Origin: Actinomycetes bacterium
GTDB lineage: Bacteria; Actinomycetota; Actinomycetes; Actinomycetales; Actinomycetaceae
Direction: 5' to 3'
Assembly (NCBI GenBank): GCA_023426345.1
Contig: JAFAAX010000136.1
Span: 1 to 32,981 of the forward strand
Length of the DNA: 32,981 nucleotides
Within the stretch, counting starts at the first letter, position 1; each line of letters opens with the position of its first letter. The notes beneath the pieces were generated by a model. The model was given only the letters and a program-made list of their open reading frames with translations, was not told where the DNA came from and made no database searches. Position numbers and translations under genes: made by a program. Positions 14,513 through 21,464 of this stretch are shown here, in pieces.

Positions 14513-16090
14513 TCAGCGGGTGAGGACCGCCGCGACGTCCGGATTCTGCTGGATGTAGCCGTCGAGGACGCGCCGGGCGACGTTGACGGAGTCGACGAGG
14601 GGATGCGCGGCCAGGGCCCGCCAGGCCAGTTCGCGCCGGCCCGTGAAAGCGGCCTCGATGACGAGTTCCTCGCAGGCCTTGACGGAGGTGACCAGGCCCA
14701 ACTCGGGTCCGGACAGGCCGGCGACCCGCTGGGGGTGCACGCCGGAGCCGTCGACGAGGCAGGGGACCTCGACCACGGCGTCCTCGCGCAGCTGGGGGAC
14801 CAGAAGCTCTCCAGCGCCGGCAGCCGCAGCCCCGGCCCCGGCATCGGATTCGGCCCAGGCCCCAGCCCCAGCCCCGGCTGTGCGTGCCGAGAGGGCGGCG
14901 TCCGCGTTGCCGACGTCGAGGATCATCCGCGCGGGCGTGCCCGTCGAGATGGCCGTCATGAGGTCGAGCGCCACCTGCTGGTACCCGCCGCCCTCGATGT
15001 CCTCCTCGCGGCGGCTGCCCCGCTCCTCCTCGGAGCGGGACTCGGCCATGTAGGTGGCCTCGCGCTCATCGTGGGCCTGGGTCCACAGCCGGCCGGCCTC
15101 CTGCGGGTCGGCGGCGGCCGCGCGGTAGAAGGCGCCCTGCTGGGCGTGGAGGAACTCCCCACGGGTCTGCTCCTCGGCCCGGATCCGCGCCACGGACTCA
15201 CGGTTGAGGTAGTAGTAGAAGAGGTACTCGTTGGGCAGCATCCCCAGCGTGCGGATCCACTCCGCCCCGATCGCGCGGGACTCCTCGAGATGGTCGAGCA
15301 GGGCGTCGTCCCCGATGAGGTCGGGCAGGCGGTCCACTCCCTCCACGCTCAGGGACCGCAGCCACCCCAAGTGGTTGAGCCCCACGTAGTCGAAGTCGAG
15401 CGCGAGGGGGTGGTCGCCCTCGTGAGCGTGGGTCCCTCCCGTCCCGATCGACGAGGGCGACCCCGTGGTGGCCTTCCCGGGTCCCGCCGGCCTCGCGGCG
15501 GGGGAGGCGCCCACCTCGTTCACCCGCGCGGGGTCCAGCCCCAGCGCGGCGGCGGAGCGGCGGATCAGGCCGATCGGGGTGTCGCAGATGCCGACCACGC
15601 GCGGGCCCAGCACGGTGCGCATCGCCTGGGTGATGATGCCGGCGGGGTTCGTGAAGTTGATGACCCAGGCCTGCGGCGCCACGTCGCGCACGGCGCGCGC
15701 CAGGCGCATCGCCTCCGGGATCGTGCGGAACGCGAAGGCGTATCCGCCGGCGCCGACGGTCTCCTGGCCGAGGACCCCCTCGCGCAGGGCGACGCGCTCG
15801 TCGAGGATGCGCCCGCACGTCCCCCCGACGCGGAACGCCGAGAACACGAAGTCCGCGCCGCGCAGGGCGTCCTCCATCGAGGTCGTCGCGGTGACGCGCG
15901 GAGCCTGCGCGAACGCGAGGTCGGACAGGACGGATCGCATGGTGCGCAACCGGTCGGGGGCGATGTCGTAGAGGCAGACCTCGTCGACGACGAGCCCCGC
16001 GTGCGGGCCTGTGCCGGCGCGCGCCTGGGCGAGGACATCGAGGATCTGGGGGACGCGGAAGCCTCCGCCTCCGACGATAACCAGCTTCAT
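14513..16090 (-). CDS. Family GH4 glycosidase, 6-phospho-beta-glucosidase type
   Basis: The 525-residue enzyme begins with an NAD-binding Rossmann strand and loop (MKLVIVGGGGFRVPQI). Further GH4 marks are FRVGGTCGRILDERVAL, GAGGYAFAFRTIPEAMRLAR, VINFTNPAGIITQA, GICDTPIGL with the metal-binding Cys169, and GLNHLGW with His240. GH4 enzymes use NAD and Mn in a redox-elimination mechanism on (mostly phosphorylated) glycosides. The chain is 80-100 residues longer than usual. One insertion (about 195-227) contains SPSSIG and coincides with inverted PSS motifs at 15401-15466; another (about 395-422) is Ala/Gly repeat. Its start overlaps the end of the DeoR gene by 4 nt, so it is second in a two-gene operon. 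Whether the substrate is phosphorylated is open because no PTS is present. Confidence 0.9.
   Translation of the reverse strand: MKLVIVGGGGFRVPQILDVLAQARAGTGPHAGLVVDEVCLYDIAPDRLRTMRSVLSDLAFAQAPRVTATTSMEDALRGADFVFSAFRVGGTCGRILDERVALREGVLGQETVGAGGYAFAFRTIPEAMRLARAVRDVAPQAWVINFTNPAGIITQAMRTVLGPRVVGICDTPIGLIRRSAAALGLDPARVNEVGASPAARPAGPGKATTGSPSSIGTGGTHAHEGDHPLALDFDYVGLNHLGWLRSLSVEGVDRLPDLIGDDALLDHLEESRAIGAEWIRTLGMLPNEYLFYYYLNRESVARIRAEEQTRGEFLHAQQGAFYRAAAADPQEAGRLWTQAHDEREATYMAESRSEEERGSRREEDIEGGGYQQVALDLMTAISTGTPARMILDVGNADAALSARTAGAGAGAWAESDAGAGAAAAGAGELLVPQLREDAVVEVPCLVDGSGVHPQRVAGLSGPELGLVTSVKACEELVIEAAFTGRRELAWRALAAHPLVDSVNVARRVLDGYIQQNPDVAAVLTR
15401..15466. repeat. PSS element, inverted pair inside the GH4 gene
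   Basis: GAGGGGGTGGTCGCCCTCGT (15405-15422) and GATCGACGAGGGCGACC (15446-15462) face each other as in the full element. In gene sense the pair encodes part of the SPSSIG...HEGDHP insertion, which falls between the Cys and His metal ligands in a surface-exposed stretch. Confidence 0.6.
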
Positions 16091-16986
16091 GCGGACACCA
16101 CTTCCAGTCGGGGACCATTCGGGGAGGACGGCCCCGCGGGGCCGTCGGGTTCAGGCGGGCAGCCGGCGTCGGCGCCGGGCTCAAGCGCGCCGCCGGGGCG
16201 GGGCCGTGCGGCGAGTGCGGACTTCTGGGCGGGGTCCGTGGCATCGATGACGGTCACGGAGGCGCCCGCCGCGGCCGCGGCCTCCGCGGCACGGCCGGGC
16301 GCCGTCGTGAGGACGGCGTCGAGGTCGGACAGTGAGCACACGGGCAGCAGCCCGGACCCGGGGAACTTGTCAGGACCAGCCACCAAACAGGTCCTCTCCG
16401 AGTTCGCGATGATCGCCTTCTTCACGGGGACCTCGATGCCGGTCGTGTCCATCACCGTGCCATCGGGACGGATTCCTGACGTCCCCATGAAGGCAATATC
16501 CGCCCGCAACTGGGACAGCGCCTGCTCGGTGAGCCCTCCGACCATCGAGAGGTAGGAGGGACGGACCACGCCGCCCAGGACGATCAGCTCGACGCGGCGG
16601 TCCTCGCGCAGCTCATCGACGACCGCCAAGGAGGCCGTCACCACCGTGATCTCCCGGCCGCGCAGATGCCGCGCCACGGCCGCCCCCGAGGTGCCGATGT
16701 CGATGAGGACGACGTCGTGGTCGCGCACCATCGCGGCTGCCGCCGCGCCCATCCGCTCCTTCTCGTCCGCGACGCGCACGGCGACGTGGGCGAAGGGCTG
16801 GTCGTCGACCTCCGGCGTGCCCCCACCGCGGACGCGGCGCAGCCGGCCCTCCTGGTCGAGCCGGTCGAGGTCGCGGCGGATCGTCGACTCGGAGACCTCG
16901 AGCTCCGCGGCCAGATCCGCGACGGAGGCGCCGTGCCCCTCTGCCACGCGGGCCAGGATCGCCGAGTGCCGTTGCTGCGCCAACAT
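16087..16986 (-). CDS. DeoR/GlpR-family transcriptional regulator
   Basis: The 299-residue protein begins MLAQQRHSAILARVAEGHGA and has the DeoR helix-turn-helix at about 18-55 (VADLAAELEVSESTIRRDLD, then RLRRVRGGG). The sensor domain is the DeoR phosphosugar-binding fold: DHDVVLIDIGTSGAAVARHL, the VVTASLAVVDEL strand and GGVVRPSYLSMVGG. Such regulators usually repress their operon until a phosphorylated sugar binds. Usual length is about 250; the last 45 residues are a Pro/Gly tail containing a perfect 20-bp DNA palindrome at 16127-16146 (GACGGCCCCG and its complement). TAGGCT lies 6 nt before the ATG, a leaderless start. It is divergent from the PfkB gene across a 113-nt gap with tandem repeat sequence, the likely operator. 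Confidence 0.92.
   Translation of the reverse strand: MLAQQRHSAILARVAEGHGASVADLAAELEVSESTIRRDLDRLDQEGRLRRVRGGGTPEVDDQPFAHVAVRVADEKERMGAAAAAMVRDHDVVLIDIGTSGAAVARHLRGREITVVTASLAVVDELREDRRVELIVLGGVVRPSYLSMVGGLTEQALSQLRADIAFMGTSGIRPDGTVMDTTGIEVPVKKAIIANSERTCLVAGPDKFPGSGLLPVCSLSDLDAVLTTAPGRAAEAAAAAGASVTVIDATDPAQKSALAARPRPGGALEPGADAGCPPEPDGPAGPSSPNGPRLEVVSA
16127..16146. repeat. Perfect 20-bp palindrome in the DeoR tail
   Basis: GACGGCCCCG is followed by its exact complement. It codes for part of a Gly-Pro-Ala-Gly-Pro-Ser-Ser-Pro extension. It may be a decayed PSS-like insertion or an internal terminator/attenuator between deoR and the GH4 gene. Confidence 0.5.
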
Positions 16987-16992
16987 GGCAAC

Positions 16993-16998
16993 AGCCTA
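16993..16998 (-). promoter_or_regulatory. Leaderless -10 box of the DeoR gene
   Basis: On the minus strand TAGGCT is 6 nt upstream of the ATG at 16986. Confidence 0.5.
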
Positions 16999-17010
16999 TC
17001 GGATTCCCAC

Positions 17011-17057
17011 CGAATTCGAGCAGAATCGCGCACAATCGAGCGAGTATCGCGTAGAGT
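17011..17057 (+). promoter_or_regulatory. Tandem operator-like repeats and -10 of the sugar operon
   Basis: Four consecutive 10-11 nt steps carry an AATCGNGC-like core: AATTCGAGCA, GAATCGCGCA, CAATCGAGCG and AGTATCGCG. TAGAGT (17052-17057) follows and is the likely -10 of the kinase operon; a leader of about 35 nt with GGAGAGG (17088-17094) precedes ATG 17100. One-turn periodic repeats in a divergent region next to a DeoR gene suggest that DeoR binds here and controls both sides. Confidence 0.55.
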
Positions 17058-17099
17058 GAGCGGCAGCACAGCGAGAGGTTCCGCAACGGAGAGGCGAAC

Positions 17100-18083
17100 A
17101 TGGGGGAGTCTGTGGGGATGGGGGACGCGACGACGGACACGGTGTGCGTGGCGGGCCAGGTGTTCCTCGACGTCATCATGTCCGGCCTCGCCCACGCCCC
17201 GCGCCCCGGGGAGGAGCAATGGGTCCCCCATTGCGAGCTCATGCCCGGCGGGTCCGCGAACCAGGCGGTCGCCTGCGCGCGCCTGGGCCTGCCCGTCTCC
17301 CTGATCGCGTACCTCGGGCTCGACGACGCGGGGAGCATGGTCCGCGCGCGCCTGGCCGGCCAGGGCATCTCCCTGGCGGACTCGTCCGAGGTCGCCCGGC
17401 AGTCGGTGACGGCCTCGCTGTTCTTCGACGGCGACCGGGCGATGACGACGTTCGGAACCGCCGCCGTCCCCCCGCTCACCGGCCTCCCCGCCCCGGCGGC
17501 CCTGCTCACCGACCTGAACGCGCTCGCGGACAACCGGGCGACGGTGCAGGCATGGCGGGCGGACGCGCGCGCCCGCACGTGGGTCCTCGCGGACGCGGGA
17601 TGGGATGACACCGGCCGCTGGGACCCTGCCGATCTGGAGGCGCTGGACGTGGCCGACGCCTTCGCCCCCAACGACGCCGAGGCCCGGCTGTACACGCGCA
17701 CGGAGGACGCCCGCGCCGCCGCCCGCGCCCTGGCCGAGCATGTCGCGGACGTCGTGGTCACCTGCGGCCCGCGCGGCGTCGTCGCGATCCTCGACGGACG
17801 CGAGTGGGCGCTCCCCGCCGTCCCCGTCCGCGTCGTCGACACGACCGGCGCCGGGGACACGTTCTCCGCGGGGCTCACCTGGGCGCGCGCCCAGGGGCTG
17901 CCGGCGCGCGCCTCGCTGAGCGTCGCCTCCCTGGCGGCCGCCCTCACACTGGAGACCCCCGGAGGATCCGCCTCCGCCCCCACGCTCGCCGAGCTCGCGC
18001 GATGGACGCGCGAGCGCCGCGATGACATTCCGGAAGAATTCGACGTGCAATTCCTTGACCGAGTCGAGAGGACCGTCCCATGA
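17100..18083 (+). CDS. PfkB-family carbohydrate kinase
   Basis: The 327-residue protein begins with the PfkB N-terminal signature (VCVAGQVFLDVIMSGL, then GEEQW and MPGGSANQAVACARLG around 40-60). The C-terminal signature is VVDTTGAGDTFSAGLTWARA with the anion hole and catalytic base Asp253 in GAGDTF. These ribokinase-fold enzymes phosphorylate sugars or nucleosides with ATP. The exact sugar cannot be told; the neighbourhood suggests the sugar released or imported by this locus. A good ribosome-binding site (GGAGAGG) sets the start. It is the first gene of a four-gene operon; its stop overlaps the binding-protein start (ATGA). Confidence 0.92.
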   Translation: MGESVGMGDATTDTVCVAGQVFLDVIMSGLAHAPRPGEEQWVPHCELMPGGSANQAVACARLGLPVSLIAYLGLDDAGSMVRARLAGQGISLADSSEVARQSVTASLFFDGDRAMTTFGTAAVPPLTGLPAPAALLTDLNALADNRATVQAWRADARARTWVLADAGWDDTGRWDPADLEALDVADAFAPNDAEARLYTRTEDARAAARALAEHVADVVVTCGPRGVVAILDGREWALPAVPVRVVDTTGAGDTFSAGLTWARAQGLPARASLSVASLAAALTLETPGGSASAPTLAELARWTRERRDDIPEEFDVQFLDRVERTVP

Positions 18084-19477
18084 GAACATCCCCCACCAGA
18101 ACCCGCGCGATGCGGGCCGCCGTCGGCCTGGCGGCAGCCGCCTCCCTGGCGCTCCTGGGCGCCTGCGCCCCGACGGGCGGCGGCACCGGCAACGGCGCCT
18201 CCGGCGAGTCCGGGCAGTCCGGCGCCGCCGCCGACGTCTCCACCGACATCTCCGGCGTGGGCGACTACACGCTCACCGTGTGGGACCAGGAGGTCCGCGG
18301 AGGCCAGAACGAGCAGATGGAGCAGCTCAACGCCGCCTTCCAGGAGAAGTACCCCAACATCACCATCAACCGGGTCTCGCAGTCCTTCGACGACCTCCAG
18401 ACCACCCTTCGCCTGGCGCTGACCGGGGACGAGGCCCCCGATGTCGTCGAGGCCAACAACGGGCGCAACATGATGGGCCAATTCGTCTCCGCCGGCCAGC
18501 TGATCTGCCTGGACCCGTGGAGTGAGGCCTACGGATGGGCCGACCGCTACTCCGAGTCGATCCTCCAGTACTCCTCGTACTCCTCCGACGCGAAGGACTT
18601 CGGGACGGGCTGCCTGTACGGCCTGCCCCAGATGGGCGAGTCCGTCGGTATCTACTATTCGAAGGCGAAGCTGGAGAAGCTCGGCCTGGCCGTGCCGACC
18701 ACCTGGGAGGAGCTCACCGCGCAACTGCCCACGATCAAGGCCGCCGGCGAGACCCCCCTGGTCCTCGGCAACGTCGAGAAGTGGCCGGGCCTGCAGGACT
18801 TCGGGGTGGTCCTGGGCCAGCACGCGGACGCGGACACGGTGCGCACCCTGGGCTTCGGCAACGCCGGCGCCAGCTGGGACACGCCGGAGAACCTGGCCGC
18901 CGCCACGGAGCTCCAGAACTGGGCGAGCGCCGGCTACTTCAACGACGGCTTCAACGGCGTCGACTACGACACCGTGTGGCAGGACTTCGCGCAGGGCACC
19001 GGCGTCTACCTGATCGCCGGATCCTGGCTGGCCGCCGACCTGGCCGACGCCATGGGCGATGACGCCGCCTACATGCTGCCGCCCACGCCCGAGGGCATGG
19101 ACAAGGTCCAGACGATCGGGGGCACCTCCCTGCCCTTCGCCGTCACCTCCGCCTCGAAGAACCCGAACGTGGCGGCCGCCTACATCGACTTCATCACGAA
19201 CGCCGACGCCATGAAGGTCCTGGCGGACACCGGCAACGTGCCCGTCAACGACACCGCGAAGTACGCCGCGGACCAGAAGGGCGTCGTCGCCGACGTGATG
19301 AACGCCTTCGACACCGTGTCCACGACGGGCAACATCCTGCCCTACCTGGACTACGCCACGCCGACCTTCGACCAGGTCGCCGGCGACGCCGTCCAGGGGC
19401 TGCTCGATCAGAAGCTCTCCCCGCAGGAGTTCCTCGACACCCTCGAGCAGGCCTACACGGAGTTCACGGGCCAGTGA
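18080..19477 (+). CDS. Sugar ABC transporter substrate-binding lipoprotein (SBP family 1)
   Basis: The 465-residue precursor has a basic start (MRTSPTRTRAMR), a hydrophobic core and a lipobox LLGAC with Cys at about residue 29. The mature domain shows family-1 landmarks: YTLTVWDQEV, then LNAAFQEKYPNITINRVSQS at about 88-107, LTGDEAPDVVEANN, a central YGLPQMGESVGIYYSKAKLE segment, then a hinge-region PTTWEELTAQLPTIK. Such proteins bind oligosaccharides outside the membrane and hand them to the two permeases encoded next. Overlaps of 4 nt with kinase and first permease imply tight translational coupling. Specificity (disaccharide or oligosaccharide) is inferred only. Confidence 0.93.
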   Translation: MRTSPTRTRAMRAAVGLAAAASLALLGACAPTGGGTGNGASGESGQSGAAADVSTDISGVGDYTLTVWDQEVRGGQNEQMEQLNAAFQEKYPNITINRVSQSFDDLQTTLRLALTGDEAPDVVEANNGRNMMGQFVSAGQLICLDPWSEAYGWADRYSESILQYSSYSSDAKDFGTGCLYGLPQMGESVGIYYSKAKLEKLGLAVPTTWEELTAQLPTIKAAGETPLVLGNVEKWPGLQDFGVVLGQHADADTVRTLGFGNAGASWDTPENLAAATELQNWASAGYFNDGFNGVDYDTVWQDFAQGTGVYLIAGSWLAADLADAMGDDAAYMLPPTPEGMDKVQTIGGTSLPFAVTSASKNPNVAAAYIDFITNADAMKVLADTGNVPVNDTAKYAADQKGVVADVMNAFDTVSTTGNILPYLDYATPTFDQVAGDAVQGLLDQKLSPQEFLDTLEQAYTEFTGQ

Positions 19478-20484
19478 GCGCCACCCAGCAGGGGCCCGTC
19501 GCCTCCCCCTCCCCCGACCGAGGCCGCCCACGGCACTCGCGTCCGGGGGAGGCGGCGTCGCCCTCGTCGATGACGGGGGGCAACGGGACGGCGCCGCGCC
19601 GGCGGGGCGTCTCGAAGCGACGAGGGCGCACCCTGGCCTCCGTCGCGCTGATGGCCCTGCCCCTGCTGGTGTACGGCCTGTTCATGCTCTACCCCATCGG
19701 CCGCGCGATCATGCTGTCCTTCTACCAGTGGGACGGGCTGGGCACGGGCGTGTGGGTGGGCCTGGACAACTACCGGATCACCTTCACGGATCCGCGCCTG
19801 GTCGGGGCCTTCGGGCACGCGCTGATCCTCATCGTCTTCTACGCGGTGCTGCCCCTGGTCATCGGGCTTCCACTGGCCTCCCTGCTGGCCCGCGCGCACG
19901 TGCGCGGGATCGGATTCTTCCGCACCGTCGTGTTCCTTCCGCAGGTCATCGCCATGGTCGTCCTGGCCATCGCGTGGCGTCAGATCTACCAGCCGAACGG
20001 GCTGCTCAACACCGTCCTCTCGTGGTTCGCGCCCGGACGGGTGACCACGGCGTGGCTGGGGAACTACTCGACGGCGCTCGTGGCCGTCGGGCTCATCGGC
20101 ACGTGGGTGAGCATCGGACTGGTCACGGTCCTCCTGATGTCCGGCATCGCGGGGATCCCCAAGGACTACTACGAGGCCGCCACCCTGGACGGGGCGGGAT
20201 GGTTCCGCCAGTTCCGATACGTGACGGTCCCCGGTGTGCGCGCGGAGATCCTGGTGTCGCTGACGCTCACGATCATCGCGGCGCTCAAGACCTTCGACGT
20301 CGTCTACATGACGACGTCGGGCGGGCCAGGGACCTCGACCACCGTGCCCTCCTACGAGGTCTACAACCAGGCGTTCCGCCTCGGGCAGGTCGGGACGGCC
20401 TCCTCGCTGGCGGTCGTCCTCACCCTGGTCATCTTCGCCATCAACCTGACCCTCAATCTGGCGGGGGAGCGTGAGGCCAAGTGA
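19474..20484 (+). CDS. Sugar ABC transporter permease (MalF/UgpA type)
   Basis: The 336-residue membrane protein starts at GTG 19474, overlapping the binding-protein stop. About 50 cytosolic residues come first, longer than usual, including SPSSMTGGN from a PSS element. Six membrane helices follow, beginning with LMALPLLVYGLFMLYPIGRA. The EAA loop that contacts the ATPase is EAATLDGAGWFRQFRYVTVP near 231-250. Other family marks are FYQWDG after helix 1 and the TSGGPGTSTT loop near the C-terminus. It would pair with the next permease to form the channel. No ABC ATPase gene follows, so a shared MsiK/MalK-like ATPase encoded elsewhere is expected. Confidence 0.93.
   Translation: MSATQQGPVASPSPDRGRPRHSRPGEAASPSSMTGGNGTAPRRRGVSKRRGRTLASVALMALPLLVYGLFMLYPIGRAIMLSFYQWDGLGTGVWVGLDNYRITFTDPRLVGAFGHALILIVFYAVLPLVIGLPLASLLARAHVRGIGFFRTVVFLPQVIAMVVLAIAWRQIYQPNGLLNTVLSWFAPGRVTTAWLGNYSTALVAVGLIGTWVSIGLVTVLLMSGIAGIPKDYYEAATLDGAGWFRQFRYVTVPGVRAEILVSLTLTIIAALKTFDVVYMTTSGGPGTSTTVPSYEVYNQAFRLGQVGTASSLAVVLTLVIFAINLTLNLAGEREAK
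19541..19576 (-). repeat. PSS element, extended terminal copy in the permease N-terminus
   Basis: GTCCGGGGGAGGCGGCGTCG followed by CCCTCGTCGATGACGG aligns over about 33 nt with the reverse complement of the left end of the full element, including part of its interior. Translated Glu-Ala-Ala-Ser-Pro-Ser-Ser-Met-Thr. Confidence 0.7.
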
Positions 20485-21290
20485 GGATCTCCCGCACCGA
20501 GAGGATCGTCAACTACGTGATCCTGGTGCTGTTCGCGGCCCAGGCCCTCGTGCCGATCCTCTACATCCTGTGGCTGGCGCTCACCTCGGAGCACATCGGC
20601 GACCACACCTGGTTCCACCCCGAGAACTTCGTGACCGCCTGGCATCAGGGGCACTTCTCGCAGTACATGAGCAACTCGATCCTCATCGCCGTGCTGGTCG
20701 TCTCCGCCGCGCTGGTGCTGTCCCTGATGAGCGGATACGTCCTGGGCATCCTGCGGCCGCGCGGGTCCGACGTGCTGTTCTACCTGTTCATGCTCGGCAT
20801 CATGGTGCCCTCGGAGGCCATCGTGCTGCCGATGTTCTTCGACCTGCGCAGCCTGGGGCTGACGGACACGATCTGGGCGATCGCCCTGCCGCAGATCGCG
20901 CAGTCGCTGGCCTTCGGCACATTCTGGATGCGCGCGTTCTTCCGGGGCGTCGACCCCTCGATCCTGGAGGCCGCCCGCCTGGACGGCGCCGGGGACGTCC
21001 GCATCCTGTGGTCGATCCTGCTGCCCATCGGCCGGCCGGCCGTGGTCACCCAGGTCGTGCTCACCTTCATGTGGACGTGGAACGACTTCCTCATCCCGCT
21101 GGTGATGTCCCCGACCGGGCGGATGCGCACCGCTCCCCTGGGGCTCGCGTTCTTCCAGGGCCAGTACACCAACGGCTCGACGCTGCTGGCCGCCGGCGCC
21201 GTGCTGGTCGCCCTGCCCATGGTCATCCTGTATCTGCTGCTCCAGCGCCAGTTCATCTCCGGCATGACGGAGGGCGCCGTCAAGGGTTGA
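20481..21290 (+). CDS. Sugar ABC transporter permease (MalG/UgpE type)
   Basis: The 269-residue protein starts at GTG 20481, overlapping the previous stop by 4 nt. It has six predicted membrane helices, from VNYVILVLFAAQALVPILYI to LVALPMVILYLLLQRQF. The EAA loop is EAARLDGAGDVRILWSILLP near 164-183. The C-terminus RQFISGMTEGAVKG is the standard ending of the MalG-type subunit in these operons. It completes the import system; a 23-bp inverted tandem repeat begins 10 nt behind its stop, where transcription probably ends. Confidence 0.93.
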   Translation: MRISRTERIVNYVILVLFAAQALVPILYILWLALTSEHIGDHTWFHPENFVTAWHQGHFSQYMSNSILIAVLVVSAALVLSLMSGYVLGILRPRGSDVLFYLFMLGIMVPSEAIVLPMFFDLRSLGLTDTIWAIALPQIAQSLAFGTFWMRAFFRGVDPSILEAARLDGAGDVRILWSILLPIGRPAVVTQVVLTFMWTWNDFLIPLVMSPTGRMRTAPLGLAFFQGQYTNGSTLLAAGAVLVALPMVILYLLLQRQFISGMTEGAVKG

Positions 21291-21299
21291 CGTCGAAGC

Positions 21300-21345
21300 T
21301 CGCCCACCGGCGAACCTCGACGTCACAGGTGGGCGGACCTCGCGG
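21300..21345 (-). repeat. 23-bp tandem repeat, two units, inverted orientation
   Basis: Read on the minus strand, units 21323-21345 (CCGCGAGGTCCGCCCACC...) and 21300-21322 (CGTCGAGGTTCGCCGGTG...) match the 23-bp unit at 8564 and 29919. As there, the array sits just behind a stop codon. Confidence 0.6.
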
Positions 21346-21452
21346 CCCCGACCGCGCGGGTCTCGAGGTCCGAACGGCGTGTCCTTCGCGTTCTTCGCGG
21401 TCACAGAGGGCCATCCCGGGAGCCGCGCGCGCCGGGCACACCCGCCTCCGGC

Positions 21453-21458
21453 CATACT
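21453..21458 (+). promoter_or_regulatory. Leaderless -10 box CATACT
   Basis: CATACT lies 6 nt before the ATG at 21465 and no Shine-Dalgarno sequence is present. Confidence 0.45.
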
Positions 21459-21464
21459 GGGGCC

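Noticed and set aside
16613..19531. 972-codon minus-strand frame across the deoR, kinase and binding-protein genes
   Set aside because: It crosses the divergent promoter region and three well-supported genes; composition is that of an antisense frame.
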